Shown here: positions 34,318-46,282 of the stretch, piece by piece
How positions within the stretch are numbered: the first letter of the stretch is position 1
How the letters are laid out: each line of letters opens with the position of its first letter
NCBI RefSeq assembly: GCF_958450345.1
Contig: NC_088783.1
Coordinates: 56,458,395-56,522,394, forward strand
Reading direction: 5' to 3'
Origin: Calliphora vicina
Taxonomy: Eukaryota > Arthropoda > Insecta > Diptera > Calliphoridae
Length of the DNA: 64,000 nt
Notes under the pieces: model-generated
The model's database searches: none
What the model was told of the DNA's origin: nothing
Seen by the model: the letters and a program-made list of their open reading frames with translations, nothing else
Made by a program: the position numbers and the translations under genes

Positions 34318-35712
34318 CACACTGGTCGATCCCATAGGCCAAAAATAAAAAAACAAAGTGAAAAGTTTGTCACCAAATGTGTCATCACTATTTCTTATAA
34401 AAACAAGGTTTTAATATTTATAGTTGTTTTTGTTTTATTCCAACTATATTCTTCAACTATATTCTTCAATAGCTTCAAAAGTGAGAGCATGTTGACAGTT
34501 GGTTTTTGCAGAGTGAAAAAGTGGAAAATTAAGCGCAACTTTAAATTAATTAAAACCATATAACAAAATGTTTTTTTGAAAAAAATCAAAATGAATATTG
34601 AATTGGAAGGTATTAACTTAATTTTAATATAATTACAATGTGTTTAGCTTCTTGTGTATTTTTTATAAAATTAATATTTGCCCAGTGTCATTTTTAGTGT
34701 TCAATTTCAACTAGAGTTTTAGTTGTGTTTCCCCCTGAAGTCTCCAATGGGATTTTTTCTGGTTTATTAGTTAATATTCCAAGATTCTAAAATTGGAAAT
34801 TTCAGCTGCATCCTTTTGCATCTCTTTGATTTATCTCCCATACACCAAAGCGGCCTCGTTGTTTTTGATATCCAACTTTGAATTTTTGTGAGGTGTTTTG
34901 TTAGTTTATGTTCGCGTTGCTTTGTTATTGTTATGCATGTAAAGAATTGTGTTTGTTTTTTTCTTTTCCACGGACTTTTAATATTTTTACTTTATGAATT
35001 TGGTCCTTATTATAAATTGTCACATCTTATAATTGCAAACTTTCGCGCTCACATATTTTTGATATTTGGTGCTTAGAATGCTGAAAAAGCTCGAAAAGTG
35101 AAGGATGTCGTGAAAAACTATATTAAAAATGAGGCTACACATTTAAAGAAAGTCATTTAGAAACACGCTTAAATTATAATTGCAAAAATGCAATCGTATA
35201 AAAACAAAAGTTCAAAATACATATTCTGATTGGCTTACCTAAAAGCAGTCGATTTTATTAAACTCACATGAGTGAGCGGACCACGCCCAGATTTAATTTG
35301 CAATTTTTTTAGTAAGAATTCTTATTGATTTTTAATTTTTTATCAATTTTAAAAAGTTTATAGTTTCACTTATATGGGGAGTGGGTGTGGCAGTTGTCCA
35401 ATTACGCCCATTTTTTAAAAAAATGTGTGTAATATCCTTATTATATATTGTACCAAAATTATAAATGTACTACTTATTATTTATTACAGAGATATGGAAT
35501 TTTGATTAACTAGAATCTCATAACCTCGCACTGCGCGTTGGGGTGAATTTGGATGCTAAGGTATGGTAGGGGGAGGGTATGAGTCATCACCCACTTCCAT
35601 TTTATCATTAAATAGTTCTGACATATTTATAAAGCCGTGACCGAAATTACAAGTTGATACCTACACTGGAAGTATTTTTGGCCGACGACTCCATACAGCA
35701 CCGACCACTGTG
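34318..35712. mobile_element. Transib-like element 2, with asymmetric RSS-like ends
   Basis: Begins CACACTGGTCGATCCCATAG and ends (minus strand) CACAGTGGTCGGTGCTGTAT. Duplications CGCCG at 34313-34317 (shared with element 1) and 35713-35717. The left heptamer is followed by 12 bp and then GGCCAAAAATA (34337-34347); the right heptamer by 22 bp and the same GGCCAAAAATA (35683-35673). Noncoding, 1395 bp. Confidence 0.72.
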
Positions 35713-36025
35713 CGCCGTCAAGTTTAAAATTTCAAAGTAATTTCCTGATTTTGTGTTAAATTTTATAGAAAATTCAAAAAGTACTATTTGAAGAACGACC
35801 ACGTATTCCTTAGTTGTAATAATACCATTGTGTAATATATTAAAAAATGTACCATTAAAAGAAACAGTACCAATTTTCATTTTGAACTTTTAATTTGTAT
35901 AGCATTTCCAATATTATCAACTGAGTTTGTTTCTATAACACTTAAGGCTGTATTCATAAACATATTTTAAATTTAAACAACATTTTAAAGTCAAATTTTG
36001 TACGGAAATTTTGCTTTAAAACATT

Positions 36026-36175
36026 TGCCTAATTCACAATTGGTGTTTTAGCGTTGTATCGTTGTATGTCGTAATTTTTTTTATTAATGTTTTGTTTTTG
36101 TTTCGAAAAATTAGTTTGAAAAATATTTACGACATACAACGCTACAACACTACGACATCAATTGTGAATTGGGCA
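36026..36175. mobile_element. Foldback MITE
   Basis: CCTAATTCACAATTGGTG… and …CATCAATTGTGAATTGGG are inverted; the arms extend through GTTGTATGTCGTAA / TTACGACATACAAC, about 50 bp each. Target duplication not resolved. Confidence 0.6.
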
Positions 36176-36357
36176 ATTGTTTATACATATATAAAATTTT
36201 GTTATTAATACGGGGATTAATATTTAATAAATTATCACAAAACCGAAAAAAACCGAAAACGATGGGTTTTCAATTTTTCAAAACTGTTTTGAAATACTTC
36301 GGTTTTTTGGAAACTCTAATTTATTCTCACTTATAGTGCAAACAACAAAGTTTTTTT

Positions 36358-36620
36358 TGTTGCTTCGAAAATGTTGAATTTTTTGCCAACAAAGCGTCAT
36401 ATGCGGGAAGTTTTGCTTTACTACTTAAATTTGAAAAAAGTGTCGATAAAGCACACCGATTAATAACCAAATCTTATGGTTAATGTGTTCAATCTGTTAC
36501 AACGTGTGGAAGGTAATTTGTTTTTTTGGTTCAAAAGTGGTGTTGTTGACACGGAATTAAAGGATCACCCTGCCCATCCACTTCAATATTGTCTAATTTA
36601 GGTATTTCAGAAAATTCTAA
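36358..36620 (+). pseudogene. mariner transposase N-terminal fragment
   Basis: Reads FLPTKRHMREVLLYYLNLKK, the helix-turn-helix N-terminus of the mariner family also found at 28332 and 60521, then decays. No TIR or catalytic region. Confidence 0.7.
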
Positions 36621-36624
36621 TAGC

Positions 36625-37600
36625 AATCAATACCAATGGAAATTTCTGTAATACAATTAGGAATTTCTAAAAAACAATTGGAAAATTCTGAAATACAATT
36701 AAAAACATTTTAAGTATATATACACACAGAGAAAAAATATAGTTGGGCATGGTTACTGTAACCATTTCAATATTGTTACATGTTTTTTAACTATATTATA
36801 GTCACAGTAACCATTTACATGATTGTGGTAACCATAATATGGTTAATTTACGATTCACATGATTGTATCAACCATATATATGGTTACAGTAAACAAATAT
36901 ATGTTTGTTTGGTAATTCGAAGAAGTGTGGTCCAATGATGCATCCTACCAAAAATCCACACCAAACAGAGACGCATTGTGGATGCAATTATTGTTCGACA
37001 ATCACATATAGCTTCTTTGAACTCCAATTTCGTATATTTAGCCAATTACCAAAGGTGTACTTTTGCTCTTCATTTAGTATGATTTAGCTTGAACTGTGAA
37101 CGCCGAATTTTCATTATTTTTGAAATATTATTTAACAATGAAAAAGTACATTCGTGTAAAGCTCGTATGATAAAAAAATCAATTTGATTACTCCTCATAT
37201 ATTTAAATTCCTTGTAAACCATTGTAATACATTTTAATAAATTGCCACTTCAAATTGTTTTTGCAAAAAAAAAAACCAAAAATATTAACTTGATAACAAA
37301 ATAAATTTCAGAACATTTGTGAATTTATTTAATATTGAAGAATTTATTGTTTTATTTAAATTTATTTTTATTAAACCAATTTAAACAAGTGCGAGTATTT
37401 TTATGGGATTCTATGGCAAATAAAACTAAAAATACTATAGAGGTGCGGTAGTCGAGCAATTATTATTATTAGTACACTACATTAAGCATATTAAACGTTT
37501 GCGGTTATGTCTCTGAAACTGTTACTCACATATTTCCTTTTAATGTATTTTATTTATATATCTACTCGTACGGTGCTGGTTGGTTACGATAACACAATAA
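36625..37600. other. Intergenic, small palindromic GGTTAC repeats
   Basis: 36740-36900 contains repeated GGTTACTGTAACC/ATGGTTACAGTAA-like palindromes, probably a decayed MITE. The rest is AT-rich with no gene. Confidence 0.4.
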
Positions 37601-37606
37601 ACATAT

Positions 37607-37832
37607 GGTCAATTCACAAGTTCCCCTATAATGTCATATTGTCATAATGTCCTAATAGTTCACAATGGTTTAAAAATGATTTTATTGCCTTTCAAGCTAA
37701 AAAAAATGTCCTAAAATATTACTACTCAGTATGATACCTGTGCCGAACGTCGGTTAAGCCGAGCCGCCGATTGGTGAAATATTAGGACCTTATGACAATT
37801 TGACATGATAATGAATTGACCAAGTATTTATT
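37607..37832. mobile_element. Foldback MITE, ~45-bp inverted arms
   Basis: Left arm TGGTCAATTCACAAG… with TCATATTGTCATAATGTCCT; right arm ATTAGGACCTTATGACAATT…AATGAATTGACCA, inverted with few mismatches. A further related segment to about 37940 (GTGAATCGACCA) suggests nesting. Confidence 0.6.
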
Positions 37833-38464
37833 TAGTAGTAATTTAGGTAATTTTTTGATTGAAAGGCAGTGACAACATTTCCAAACCATTGTGAAATATT
37901 TCGACATTATTACATGATTGGATATCTAGTGAATCGACCAATAAAATATTTAGGAGCTAATGTTTAAAAAATATGTAATTGTTTGTATGTTAGCTTAGGT
38001 CACAATTTGCAACAGAATTTTGTACCAGTTTTGTACCAGAAATTTGGCAGTCATGCATCCAATATTGTGTACGAAAATTCGAAATCATATTCGTAAAGTT
38101 CAAAGTTATGTTCGAAAAATTTTTAAAACTGTTAAAATAATCTCTAGACCATGAATAAACCTGATGACAATACAATATTATATTTCAAAATTCGAATTTA
38201 AGTTCGTAAATTCGAACATTCTTTAAAGCTGTTTTATTTCGAACTTCAAAATTTTGCAAAAAAAAAACATCAACATTTTCATGAATTTTAAGGTAGTATC
38301 AGAATATAAGTTTTTTCAAATTTGTTCGAACATTCGAATTTAAATTCGAAATATTCAAGGAGCTCAAAAATAATATTTTTTTTTAAAAAAGCTTAGCCCA
38401 GATTAAACGTCAAAATTTAAATACAAGAAATTTAGACCTTTTAGATGACAAAAATGGTTGAATT

Positions 38465-39058
38465 AAGTAAAAAGAACTGCTCATCTTTTGAGGCCAAGAA
38501 CGAATCAAGGCATTTTCGAATACTCTGTTCTGAACAAATAGTAGTCGGACGGGTTAAGTGATGGACTATAAGACGGGTGAGGCCAAACTTTCCAACCACT
38601 GTCATGATGGAGTTACGGTTTTATGTGTGGCTGCATATTTTGTGTGTTTTATAGCCAATGCTCCCTTCAAACGAATCAGTTGTATTCGGTACAGGTTCAT
38701 GCACAAAATCGTCTCTCAGCTTCAATTTCCTGCTTTTTAATACCGCTGCTTGCTAACGTTTTGAAATTGCTGATTGAGTAGCTCTCATTGATTTTGCAAG
38801 CTTTTGTTGAGTTTGACATGGAGTAATGTCTCCAATTCTTGGTCTTCAAACTTTTTTGGCTGGCCTGGGATATTTTTGTCTTCCGTGTCAAAATCACCAC
38901 TTCTGAACCGCACAAACCATCTCTCGCTCGTTGAAACGGATGAAACACATTCACTATAAGCTTCGCTGAGCAATCGGTGTGCTTCAGTGGCACTTTTTTT
39001 TCGAAGTAAAGCTAAAAAACTAAAAACAAAAACCGCGTTCAAAAGATACGCCATCTAT
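38465..39058 (-). pseudogene. mariner transposase remnant, internally deleted
   Basis: Minus strand: MAYLLNAVFVF then RKKSATEAHRLLSEAY and FVRFRSGDFDTEDKNIPGQP-KKFEDQELETLLH (39054-38785), the N-terminal domain; the rest jumps to the C-terminal part (ASKDEQ-like) near 38480. Frames are broken. It abuts AAAAGTACCA-type sequence at 39060. Confidence 0.8.
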
Positions 39059-39059
39059 T

Positions 39060-39400
39060 GTAAATTCTTTCTCTACTTAAAAAATGTTTGGTACTTTTTG
39101 AAATTCAAAAATTGTTGAGGAGAAAACGGGTAAAAACTGTATTTCGCATTGTTTACTTATTAAAAAATAACAAAAATAACTTAGGTACTTTTTGGAAATT
39201 CAAAATTTTATTTATTTTCAATACTTTTTTTTATACAATAATGTTTTTATTTGATACTGAAATTTATTTAAAATAAAGTACCAAAAAGGGGTAAAAATGA
39301 GAAAACTCATTTTATTCAAAATTTGCGTGCAGTCACACAAAAATTAACTGTGTATTATTTGGAACTCGAGTTTGAAGGTGTAGAATCTACACCTTTATCT
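39060..39400 (-). repeat. AAAAGTACCA element fragment, copy C
   Basis: Inverted copy: GGTACTTTTTGAAATTCAAA and GGTACTTTTTGGAAATTC, with TTATTTGGAACTCGAGTTTG as in copies A and D. Confidence 0.6.
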
Positions 39401-39699
39401 ACACTGTAGATAAATCCAATCCAAATTAAAAACAAAAATTTTTTAAAATATTTTTACAATTTTTTTTTCCAAAATTGTTTTCTAAAAATATTTTGCCCGA
39501 TTTTGACCCATTGTAGATCCAATTTGCTAAAAAAAACTCAAAAATTTACATATGTATATGGAAGCTAGATTTTCCTAAATTCGTACGAAGTGTGGACTAA
39601 TATCACGCCCACTATTTTGGCGTAAGGATAAATTATAAGACATACTTTCTCAAGTGATAAAGAAAAACATGAATAAATTATGACAAGAGAAAATATGCG

Positions 39700-40340
39700 C
39701 GACAAATTTGGCAATTACATATCACAAGCATTACGTACATTTATGTACGTAAAGTGTGTTTTATAAGCCCAATAGAACTCAAAATAGTAAAAAATAAATT
39801 TTAATATTTTTTTGTTTTTCGAAAGATTTATACATAGCATTAACATTTGAAAATGATTTCGGGCATATGGTTCTGGATACCTAATTTTTTTGACCACTTT
39901 TTCGAGCATTGCGTCACGAATAACATGAACAAGAAATAATCGACAGGTGTCAAATCGCACGACTTTGGAGGGCAATTGACAGGCCCATTTCTCAAAATCA
40001 AGTTATGGATGAAATAAATTCCGATGATGCCACCAGCTTTTAAACCACACCAAAAAGTTTTCATATAAAAAAAGGAATAAAAAGAAAAATGTAGAACAAA
40101 TTTTAATTTAACAACCCCCCCCCAAATGGTTGACCTGGATCCGCGCCTGGTCTAAACCTGTTAAGACAGAAATGAGCCTAATCGCTAAACACAATTTTGC
40201 GATAAAACAGACGTCTATATGTTCTGCTAATCTGATCTGACCGATTTTCAAAGTAAATTTGGATAATTTGGTAGTGTTGTTCAATCTATATTGGATGATT
40301 TCCCAGAGTATACTGATCATAAATATCGTTTGACAGTTAA
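39700..40340 (-). pseudogene. Tc1/IS630-superfamily transposase remnant (IVFSD…WCGLKAGG type)
   Basis: Minus strand: FYRKIVFSD then a stop where E is expected, AHFCLNRFR (about 40210-40150), then after a C-run MKTFWCGLKAGGIIGIYF (from 40064) and NCPPKSCDLTPVDYFLF. This order of catalytic blocks is typical of DDE transposases of the Tc1/IS630/mariner group. A deletion removes the centre. Distinct from the irritans-type mariners in this window. Confidence 0.7.
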
Positions 40341-40343
40341 TCC

Positions 40344-40568
40344 CAGGGCACACTTAGTAAGATGACTGCATCACTACAACAATACAAAAACAACAGGTTC
40401 TTTGTTTTTGTTAAAAAGTAGGTGAACTGTCAAAGTTGCCTGTTGTTGTTTTTGCTTTTGGGTTTGTTGTATTTTTCGCCACAACGACCACAAGTGAATT
40501 GACAGTTCAAACTGAATAAAAAAAATAATCAGCTGTTTCATCGCAGTCACCTTTCTAAGTGTGCCCTG
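40344..40568. mobile_element. hAT-type MITE, 225 bp
   Basis: TIRs CAGGGCACACTTAGTAAG…TGACTGC and GCAGTCACCTTTCTAAGTGTGCCCTG (about 25 bp). Flanks GTTAATCC (40336-40343) and GTTAATTC (40569-40576) match 7/8. Confidence 0.78.
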
Positions 40569-40781
40569 GTTAATTCTTTCGTAAGTTCTATCGAGCTTAA
40601 AACAAAACCCTTTACATTAGAAAATATATGATTTTATTGTTGCGCCATTCATTTGACTTGTCATTATATTTCATTTATTTATTTATAATGACAACTAATA
40701 TGAAATTTTAGATGTCTAATCAGTTTTGCTAAACAAGAAAAAAAAAAGATTAATCCAAATACATGTGTAGATACATATGTA

Positions 40782-41303
40782 CAGTGGTGGCCACCAATTT
40801 AAGACAAATACTTGAATTTTTTCATCAACTGAATTTTAAGTGCGATTGAGCCAAAATAAAAGGACCTCTAAGGTATGAAATTTATTATTAATGTTTCTAG
40901 TTTCTGAAAAATGTTTGGAAAAATCGGTAAAACATATATGGACAAAGATATGTGGAAATACGTTGACCCACCTCAGCGAACATCCGCTGTTAATAACATG
41001 ATATGACCGAAACTAATGGAACTAAAAATACGAAATTTGGTCCGAATATTTTATAATAATAAAATTATAATGATATAAATGTGATAAAATACGTTTATTT
41101 AAAAAAAAAATTTTTTGGTCATGTTGTGAAAAAATTGTATATGTTCGTGGTGAATATTTATGAATTGACACAGTCGAATAAAACACACTTGTGTGTTAAA
41201 ACAGTCCTCATGCATACATATTTGTGGAAATATTTGAAAAAATAATTGACAATCACGTAGAATTTAGCAAATAATTTTTGTCTTAAATTCCTGGCCACCA
41301 CTG
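40782..41303 (+). mobile_element. Tc1/mariner-type MITE, copy 2
   Basis: Nearly identical to 13395-13917, flanked by TA (40780-40781, 41304-41305), with the same CAGTGGTGGCC inverted ends. Confidence 0.88.
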
Positions 41304-41309
41304 TATGTA

Positions 41310-42100
41310 CAATAATACTCTATATATCTCCAATACAATAAGTACTAACACACTTGTTTCAATATTTATTTACGTATAAACTAAAATTTATATTGTAATC
41401 TATATCAAATCGCAAAATTCTTTTCATCGATAATTGTGCGCTTATCGATTGTTTATCACATGGTATTTTTTTTCTGAATTATTTCTTATCAAGTTTGAAG
41501 TTTTTTTTATTTGATTTTTGATTTTTTTTGTATATATTTTCTTTGGTTTCTCAAACTCCAAGCAACACGAGTTGCTCCATTTAACGAACAAGAACTTAAG
41601 AATTTATTAATTTAATAAAAGTGTATAGATAGAGTGCACTGGATAGTGCAATCAATATGTAATCTGATTATTTTCATTGATAAAATGTTATTTTACCACT
41701 TTCTCAAGTAAAATAATATAAACAATACAATTAAAACGTGTGCAAATTGTAATTTTTTTATGAAATTGTTTATTACTAAACATTTGAAATTAACAAAAGT
41801 CTAGCAACTTTTTGATTTTATGTTATTAATGGAACTAATAGTTGCATAGCCTATGAAAAAACCCATGATTAATTTTTCAAACATTTTTTTAATTTGAACA
41901 TCTGTCTGTCCTTTTTATTGACTGCCCGATTATTTTAAAATATATTTTTTGTTTCAAAAAGATATTAAAAAACTTTTTTTTTGTTGCTCTCCTGAAAATT
42001 TATTGTAAAACACAAATGTACATAGCTCTTTTTGAAGGCACATTGACGTGATCTAAATGTTTACATGATCTCTACTTTGATCTCTACGATCTTACCATAA
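41310..42100. other. AT-rich intergenic, nothing recognised
   Basis: No frame, repeat or transposon end supported. Confidence 0.35.
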
Positions 42101-42107
42101 GGTAACA

Positions 42108-42455
42108 TAGAGACGAGAAGTAATTGTCAAAAATCTATAGGAAGGTTACAAAAAAGACATAACCACTAAATAAAATACATTTTAATTATTTTATTTATTT
42201 CAAAAACTTATTCAAAACAAAAAATTTAGTTTTATTTTATTTGATGCTGTTTGATATTTCAAAACATTTTAAGAGTAAACACGTCAAACAAATTTATGCT
42301 AAAAAAGTGGTCACGCTTTTTTGAGCAAATATTTGCCATTTGTGACCCTACCTTAAGTCTGTTGTCTAAAATCTAACTCTTCCAACAACAAAATACATGC
42401 TAGTCATTGTATTTTGTTGTTATATTAGATCGGAGTGTCTCGTCTCTATTTACAA
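42108..42455. mobile_element. Possible MITE with ATAGAGACGAGA ends
   Basis: ATAGAGACGAGA at about 42109 and TCTCGTCTCTAT at about 42440 are inverted copies; flanking ATTGTC/CAATT extends the symmetry imperfectly. Noncoding. Target duplication unresolved. Confidence 0.4.
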
Positions 42456-42459
42456 TTCT

Positions 42460-43080
42460 CTATGATCTCTACATCAATTGTACGATCAGAAAATAATAAT
42501 AATAATAACTGGTGGCATAACTTTCAAAAGATCCTCGTGTTTCACGAAGAAAACCCAACCATATATTTCTAAAATTTACAACTTATATTGATTAAATTTT
42601 ATTGCATTAATGAGTCAATATTTTGGATTATAACACTTATAAATTGTATTGTTTTTGTCTTCTATAGAACAATAATGTGTTAAAAACTGTTTATCAATTT
42701 TGACAAAACAATACGTCAATGATGTCACTCATTACAAAAGGAAAGACAACTTTATTCCAAGAAATTTACTAATTTTGGACTTGTTATTTTCTAATATCTA
42801 ATTAGTCCCCTTTTACAATGAAGAAATGTTAAGGCAGACATTTTCCTCATACTCTTTTGAATTAAGCTAAACCTGTGTACCACACATATTCTAACTATTC
42901 TATGCCTCGCTAACAAAATTCGTCTGTCTGACTTTCAATGTATGAATTTTAAAAGGAGATTTATGATGTTAATAGAAGTCTGTGAGAAAAATTTGCTTTT
43001 TAGAAGAATTTATTGCTATATCAGATTTTTAGAGGCATTGCAACACATGTCAGCACAACATAAATGGCGGGTATTTCAAA
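42460..43080. other. AT-rich intergenic, nothing recognised
   Basis: No coding frame or repeat recognised. Confidence 0.35.
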
Positions 43081-43084
43081 ATTA

Positions 43085-44345
43085 ATTTCATGGCTTTAGG
43101 TTTATTGGTAAAGAAATTACAAAAAGTACCATTGGAATAAAGAAAATGTACCAAAAAGTCTCCCCTTAGAATTCTCACTCACTTAGGACCATATATGCTT
43201 AATTTCATGTTTCTAAGTCCATTGTCATATAAAATTGAAAAAGTACCATTAGATGAATAAAAAAGTACCTATAGTTCAGTTCTCACATTTTGGTACCTAA
43301 ATATTATCCCCTATTCCTAACACTAACTTCACTCAGATACATATCAGCTAACTTACTAACTAATGTCGATAACTGAAATAATTTAAAATGTTAAAAAAGT
43401 ACCATTAGGAGAAAAGTACCAATTTCACTTTTCTTCCTTGAACACCCCTCGTTTGAAATTTAAAAATATTCCATTTTGCCAAAATTGTTTATGCTACAGG
43501 CATGTCTCAAAATATTAAAATCTGTGTTAATGTGCCCACGAATAAATTTGTTTTAAAAAAAGTACCAAACTGTTTACCCGAATTTGGCCCAATTGGTACT
43601 CGAGTTCCAAATAACACCCTGTTAGTTAATTTTTGTATGAATCCAGGAACCAACTTTAAAAAATTATCAAAATTGGCTTAATAATTTCAAATAAAATGTA
43701 TTTTCCCGATTTTATCCCCTTTTTGGTACCTTTTTTATCCCCATTGAGGTGGTAAAATTTTATTCAAATAAATTTCTGTAACGTGGTGGGAGCTCATAAT
43801 AAAATATTCGTATGTCTATGTCAAATTATAGAAAAACATATTTTATGAAAAAGTACCAAAAATAAACACAATTTTTATCCCTTAAGGGTTCGAATTTCCA
43901 AAAAGTACCAAACTTATATTTTTTATTTTTTTATAAGTAAATAATACGATTTAAAATTTGATTCTATGTTTATTGGTTTAAAAGATACATAGGGTGCCAA
44001 AAAAGTACCAAAATACAGTTTTTACCCGTTTTCTACCCTAAAAGTTTCGAATTTCGAAGAAGTACGAAACACCTGTCAGCTTATTTTTTGAATGGAGTAA
44101 CATGCAATTTTTAGTTTTTTTGTATCTTTATTACTTTTGAAGATATAAGGTTACCGAATTTACCCGCTTTTACCCTTTTTTACCCCCTAAACGTTCGAAT
44201 TTCCAAAAATCCCTTCTTGTCGTTTTGGGGAGGGAGCAACCCACAGTTAAAATTTCGTGATTCTAGCTTCAGCCGTTTGGGTTGTGCGATGATGAATCAG
44301 TCAGTCAGTCAGTAACGTTACTCTTTTATATATATAGAAGATAAT
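43085..44345. repeat. AAAAGTACCA-rich element, copy D with intact 3' end
   Basis: Matches copy A closely (e.g. TATGCTACAGGCATGTCTCA; CCATTGAGGTGGTA) and extends past it to GATGAATCAGTCAGTCAGTC and AACGTTACTCTTTTATATAT-AGAAGAT, a low-complexity 3' tail like those of RTE-type insect elements. Truncated at the 5' end. Confidence 0.7.
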
Positions 44346-45090
44346 ATTATAGATTTCCCCTTGTACTTATATCCACAGTTCCATCACGACAACTATGGTG
44401 AAGCTCGATAAGAGCAAAACCAATGCCATAGAAACCAGCCCAAACTTAATTATACATAAATTCTTAATAAATGCACTTAATAATTGTTATCAATACTTAA
44501 TCGTTGATAGGAACCCGAAATTAAAAATTTATTAAGAACATAAATCAGTGGTATTCGATCATTTAGTATCACCAAACTTTGATTTGTTTCTTGGACTTCT
44601 AATCAATTCGAAGAACATATGGGGACACGAGTAATCTTTGATATTTCGAAAAGCCTTTTTAGAAAAATTGTTTAATTGAAAAAATTTTGCACAAATAAAC
44701 AACAAATTGATTTACATACATTGTCGTCAATATAAAGATTGACGAAAATATGATGGAAAAGGATCATAAAATAAATTTTCGCCATAATTGTTCGAAAATA
44801 CCATTAAAAACATTGTAGCCTATAGTAACGTTTACGAAAATATGTATGTTGGAAATAATCGTCTATAATGTCGCTGTAAATTCTATAAAGGAACATGTCA
44901 TTGTTAGTGTGACATCGACGATATGGACGACACTGTCGTTCCTGGAATACCGTAAAATTTTCACAACTAGAAACATTTTTTTTTAACGACGTCATCGGAC
45001 ACTTCACCTATATAAAAACTGCAATGTGTACGACGAATATTATCACAAGATATTAATTAAATAGGACACACAGTTTTATCTTTAGATATT
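44346..45090. other. Intergenic with one GC-richer island
   Basis: 44379-44455 is less AT-rich than its surroundings. On the minus strand it encodes a hydrophobic stretch (SMALVLLLSSFTIVVVMELW) ending in a stop. It could be a stray exon or a repeat; undecided. Nothing else seen. Confidence 0.3.
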
Positions 45091-45092
45091 TA

Positions 45093-46282
45093 TTATACCC
45101 TTCACCATGAGTGGCAAGGATATATATAAGTTTGTCATTCCGTTTGTAATTTCCACATTTTTCATTTGCGACCCCATAAAGTATATATATTCTGGATCGT
45201 TATAGATAGCGGAGTCGATATAGCCATGTCCGTCTGTGTGTTGAAATCAACTTTCCGAAGCCTCCAAATAACTTACATACACTTTTCATTCATACATCAA
45301 TATCTCCGAAATTCTTCCGGCTCGGTCGCTATTTAAAATCGAGAAAATCGGAAAAAACTAGGACAACCTCGATTTTTGACCTATATCTGGATTACTAAGT
45401 CATTAATATAGACAATATGGATATCTAATGATAGATATTTCAAAGACCTTTGCAACGAAGTATATAAGACCATAGTAAGTTGGACATACAATGATTTTGT
45501 TTAAATAAAAATATTTAAAAACAAGTAAAAGAGCTATATTCGGCTGTGCCGAATCTTATATACCCTTCGCCAAATTATACTTTAAAATAAAAATTTTAAA
45601 TATTTTTAGGTAAACAAAATTTAAATTTTTTTCCAGTTGTTTTTTCGAAATAGTTTTTTAAATTTTTTTTTTAATTTTAAAAATTTTTTTTTTTTAATAT
45701 TTAGTGAAAAAAAATGTTGGTGAAAAAAAAATTCGGGTTAAAAATTTTTTTCCCGATTTTGACCCATTGTATGTCCAACTTACTATGGTCTTATATACGT
45801 CGTTGCACAGGTCTTTGAAATATCTATCATTAGATATCCATATTGTCTATATTAATGATTTAGTAATCAAGATATGGGTCAAAAATAGGTCAAAAATCAA
45901 GGTTGTGCTGGTTTTTTCCTTATATCTCAGCCATTTGTGGACCGAATTTCTCGATTTTAAATAGCAACCGAGCCGGAAGAATTTCGGAGATATTGATGTA
46001 TCATTCGTGTATGTATGTTATTTGGGGGCTTCAGAAAGTTGATTTCAACACACAGACGGACAGACGGACATGGCTATATCGACTCCGCTATCTATAACGA
46101 TTCAGAATATATATACTTTGTGGGGTTGCAAATGAAAAATGTAGAAATTACAAACGGAATGACAAACTTATATATACCCTTGCCACTCATGGTGAAGGGT
46201 ATAAAAATATATTTTTAAGTATAATTTGGTGAAGGGTATATAAGATTCGGCACAGCCGAATATAGCTCTCTTACTTGTTTTT
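45093..46282 (+). mobile_element. DINE-1-like family A element with an inverted copy inside
   Basis: The outer copy starts TATACCCTTCACCATGAGTG, includes GGAGTCGATATAGCCATGTC, and ends GATTCGGCACAGCCGAATAT-AGCTCTCTTACTTG. The inner copy runs the other way, from AAACAAGTAAAAGAGCTATA at about 45522 to CACTCATGGTGAAGGGTATA at about 46203. The two make a large inverted repeat. Short open frames in it are not genes. Confidence 0.85.

Larger units (their letters stand above)
32880..36320. repeat. AAAAGTACCA-rich element, copy B, interrupted
   Basis: Left part 32880-33224 and right part 35718-36320 carry the same motifs as copy A (TTCAAAAAGTACCC, GTGTTTCTAGGTCTC; ATTAATATTTAATAAATTA and ACAAAACCGAAAA with CGGTTTTTTGGAAACTCTA). 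Two Transib-like elements lie in tandem between them, and a foldback at 36026-36175 lies in the right part. Confidence 0.65.

Noticed and set aside
34033..35076. Frames of 61-65 codons in the Transib-like elements as a transposase
   Set aside because: Low-complexity Phe/Leu/Lys-rich, no DDE motifs, far shorter than a Transib transposase.
45704..46218. Overlapping 64-86-codon frames
   Set aside because: They lie wholly in DINE-1-like sequence shared with other noncoding copies.
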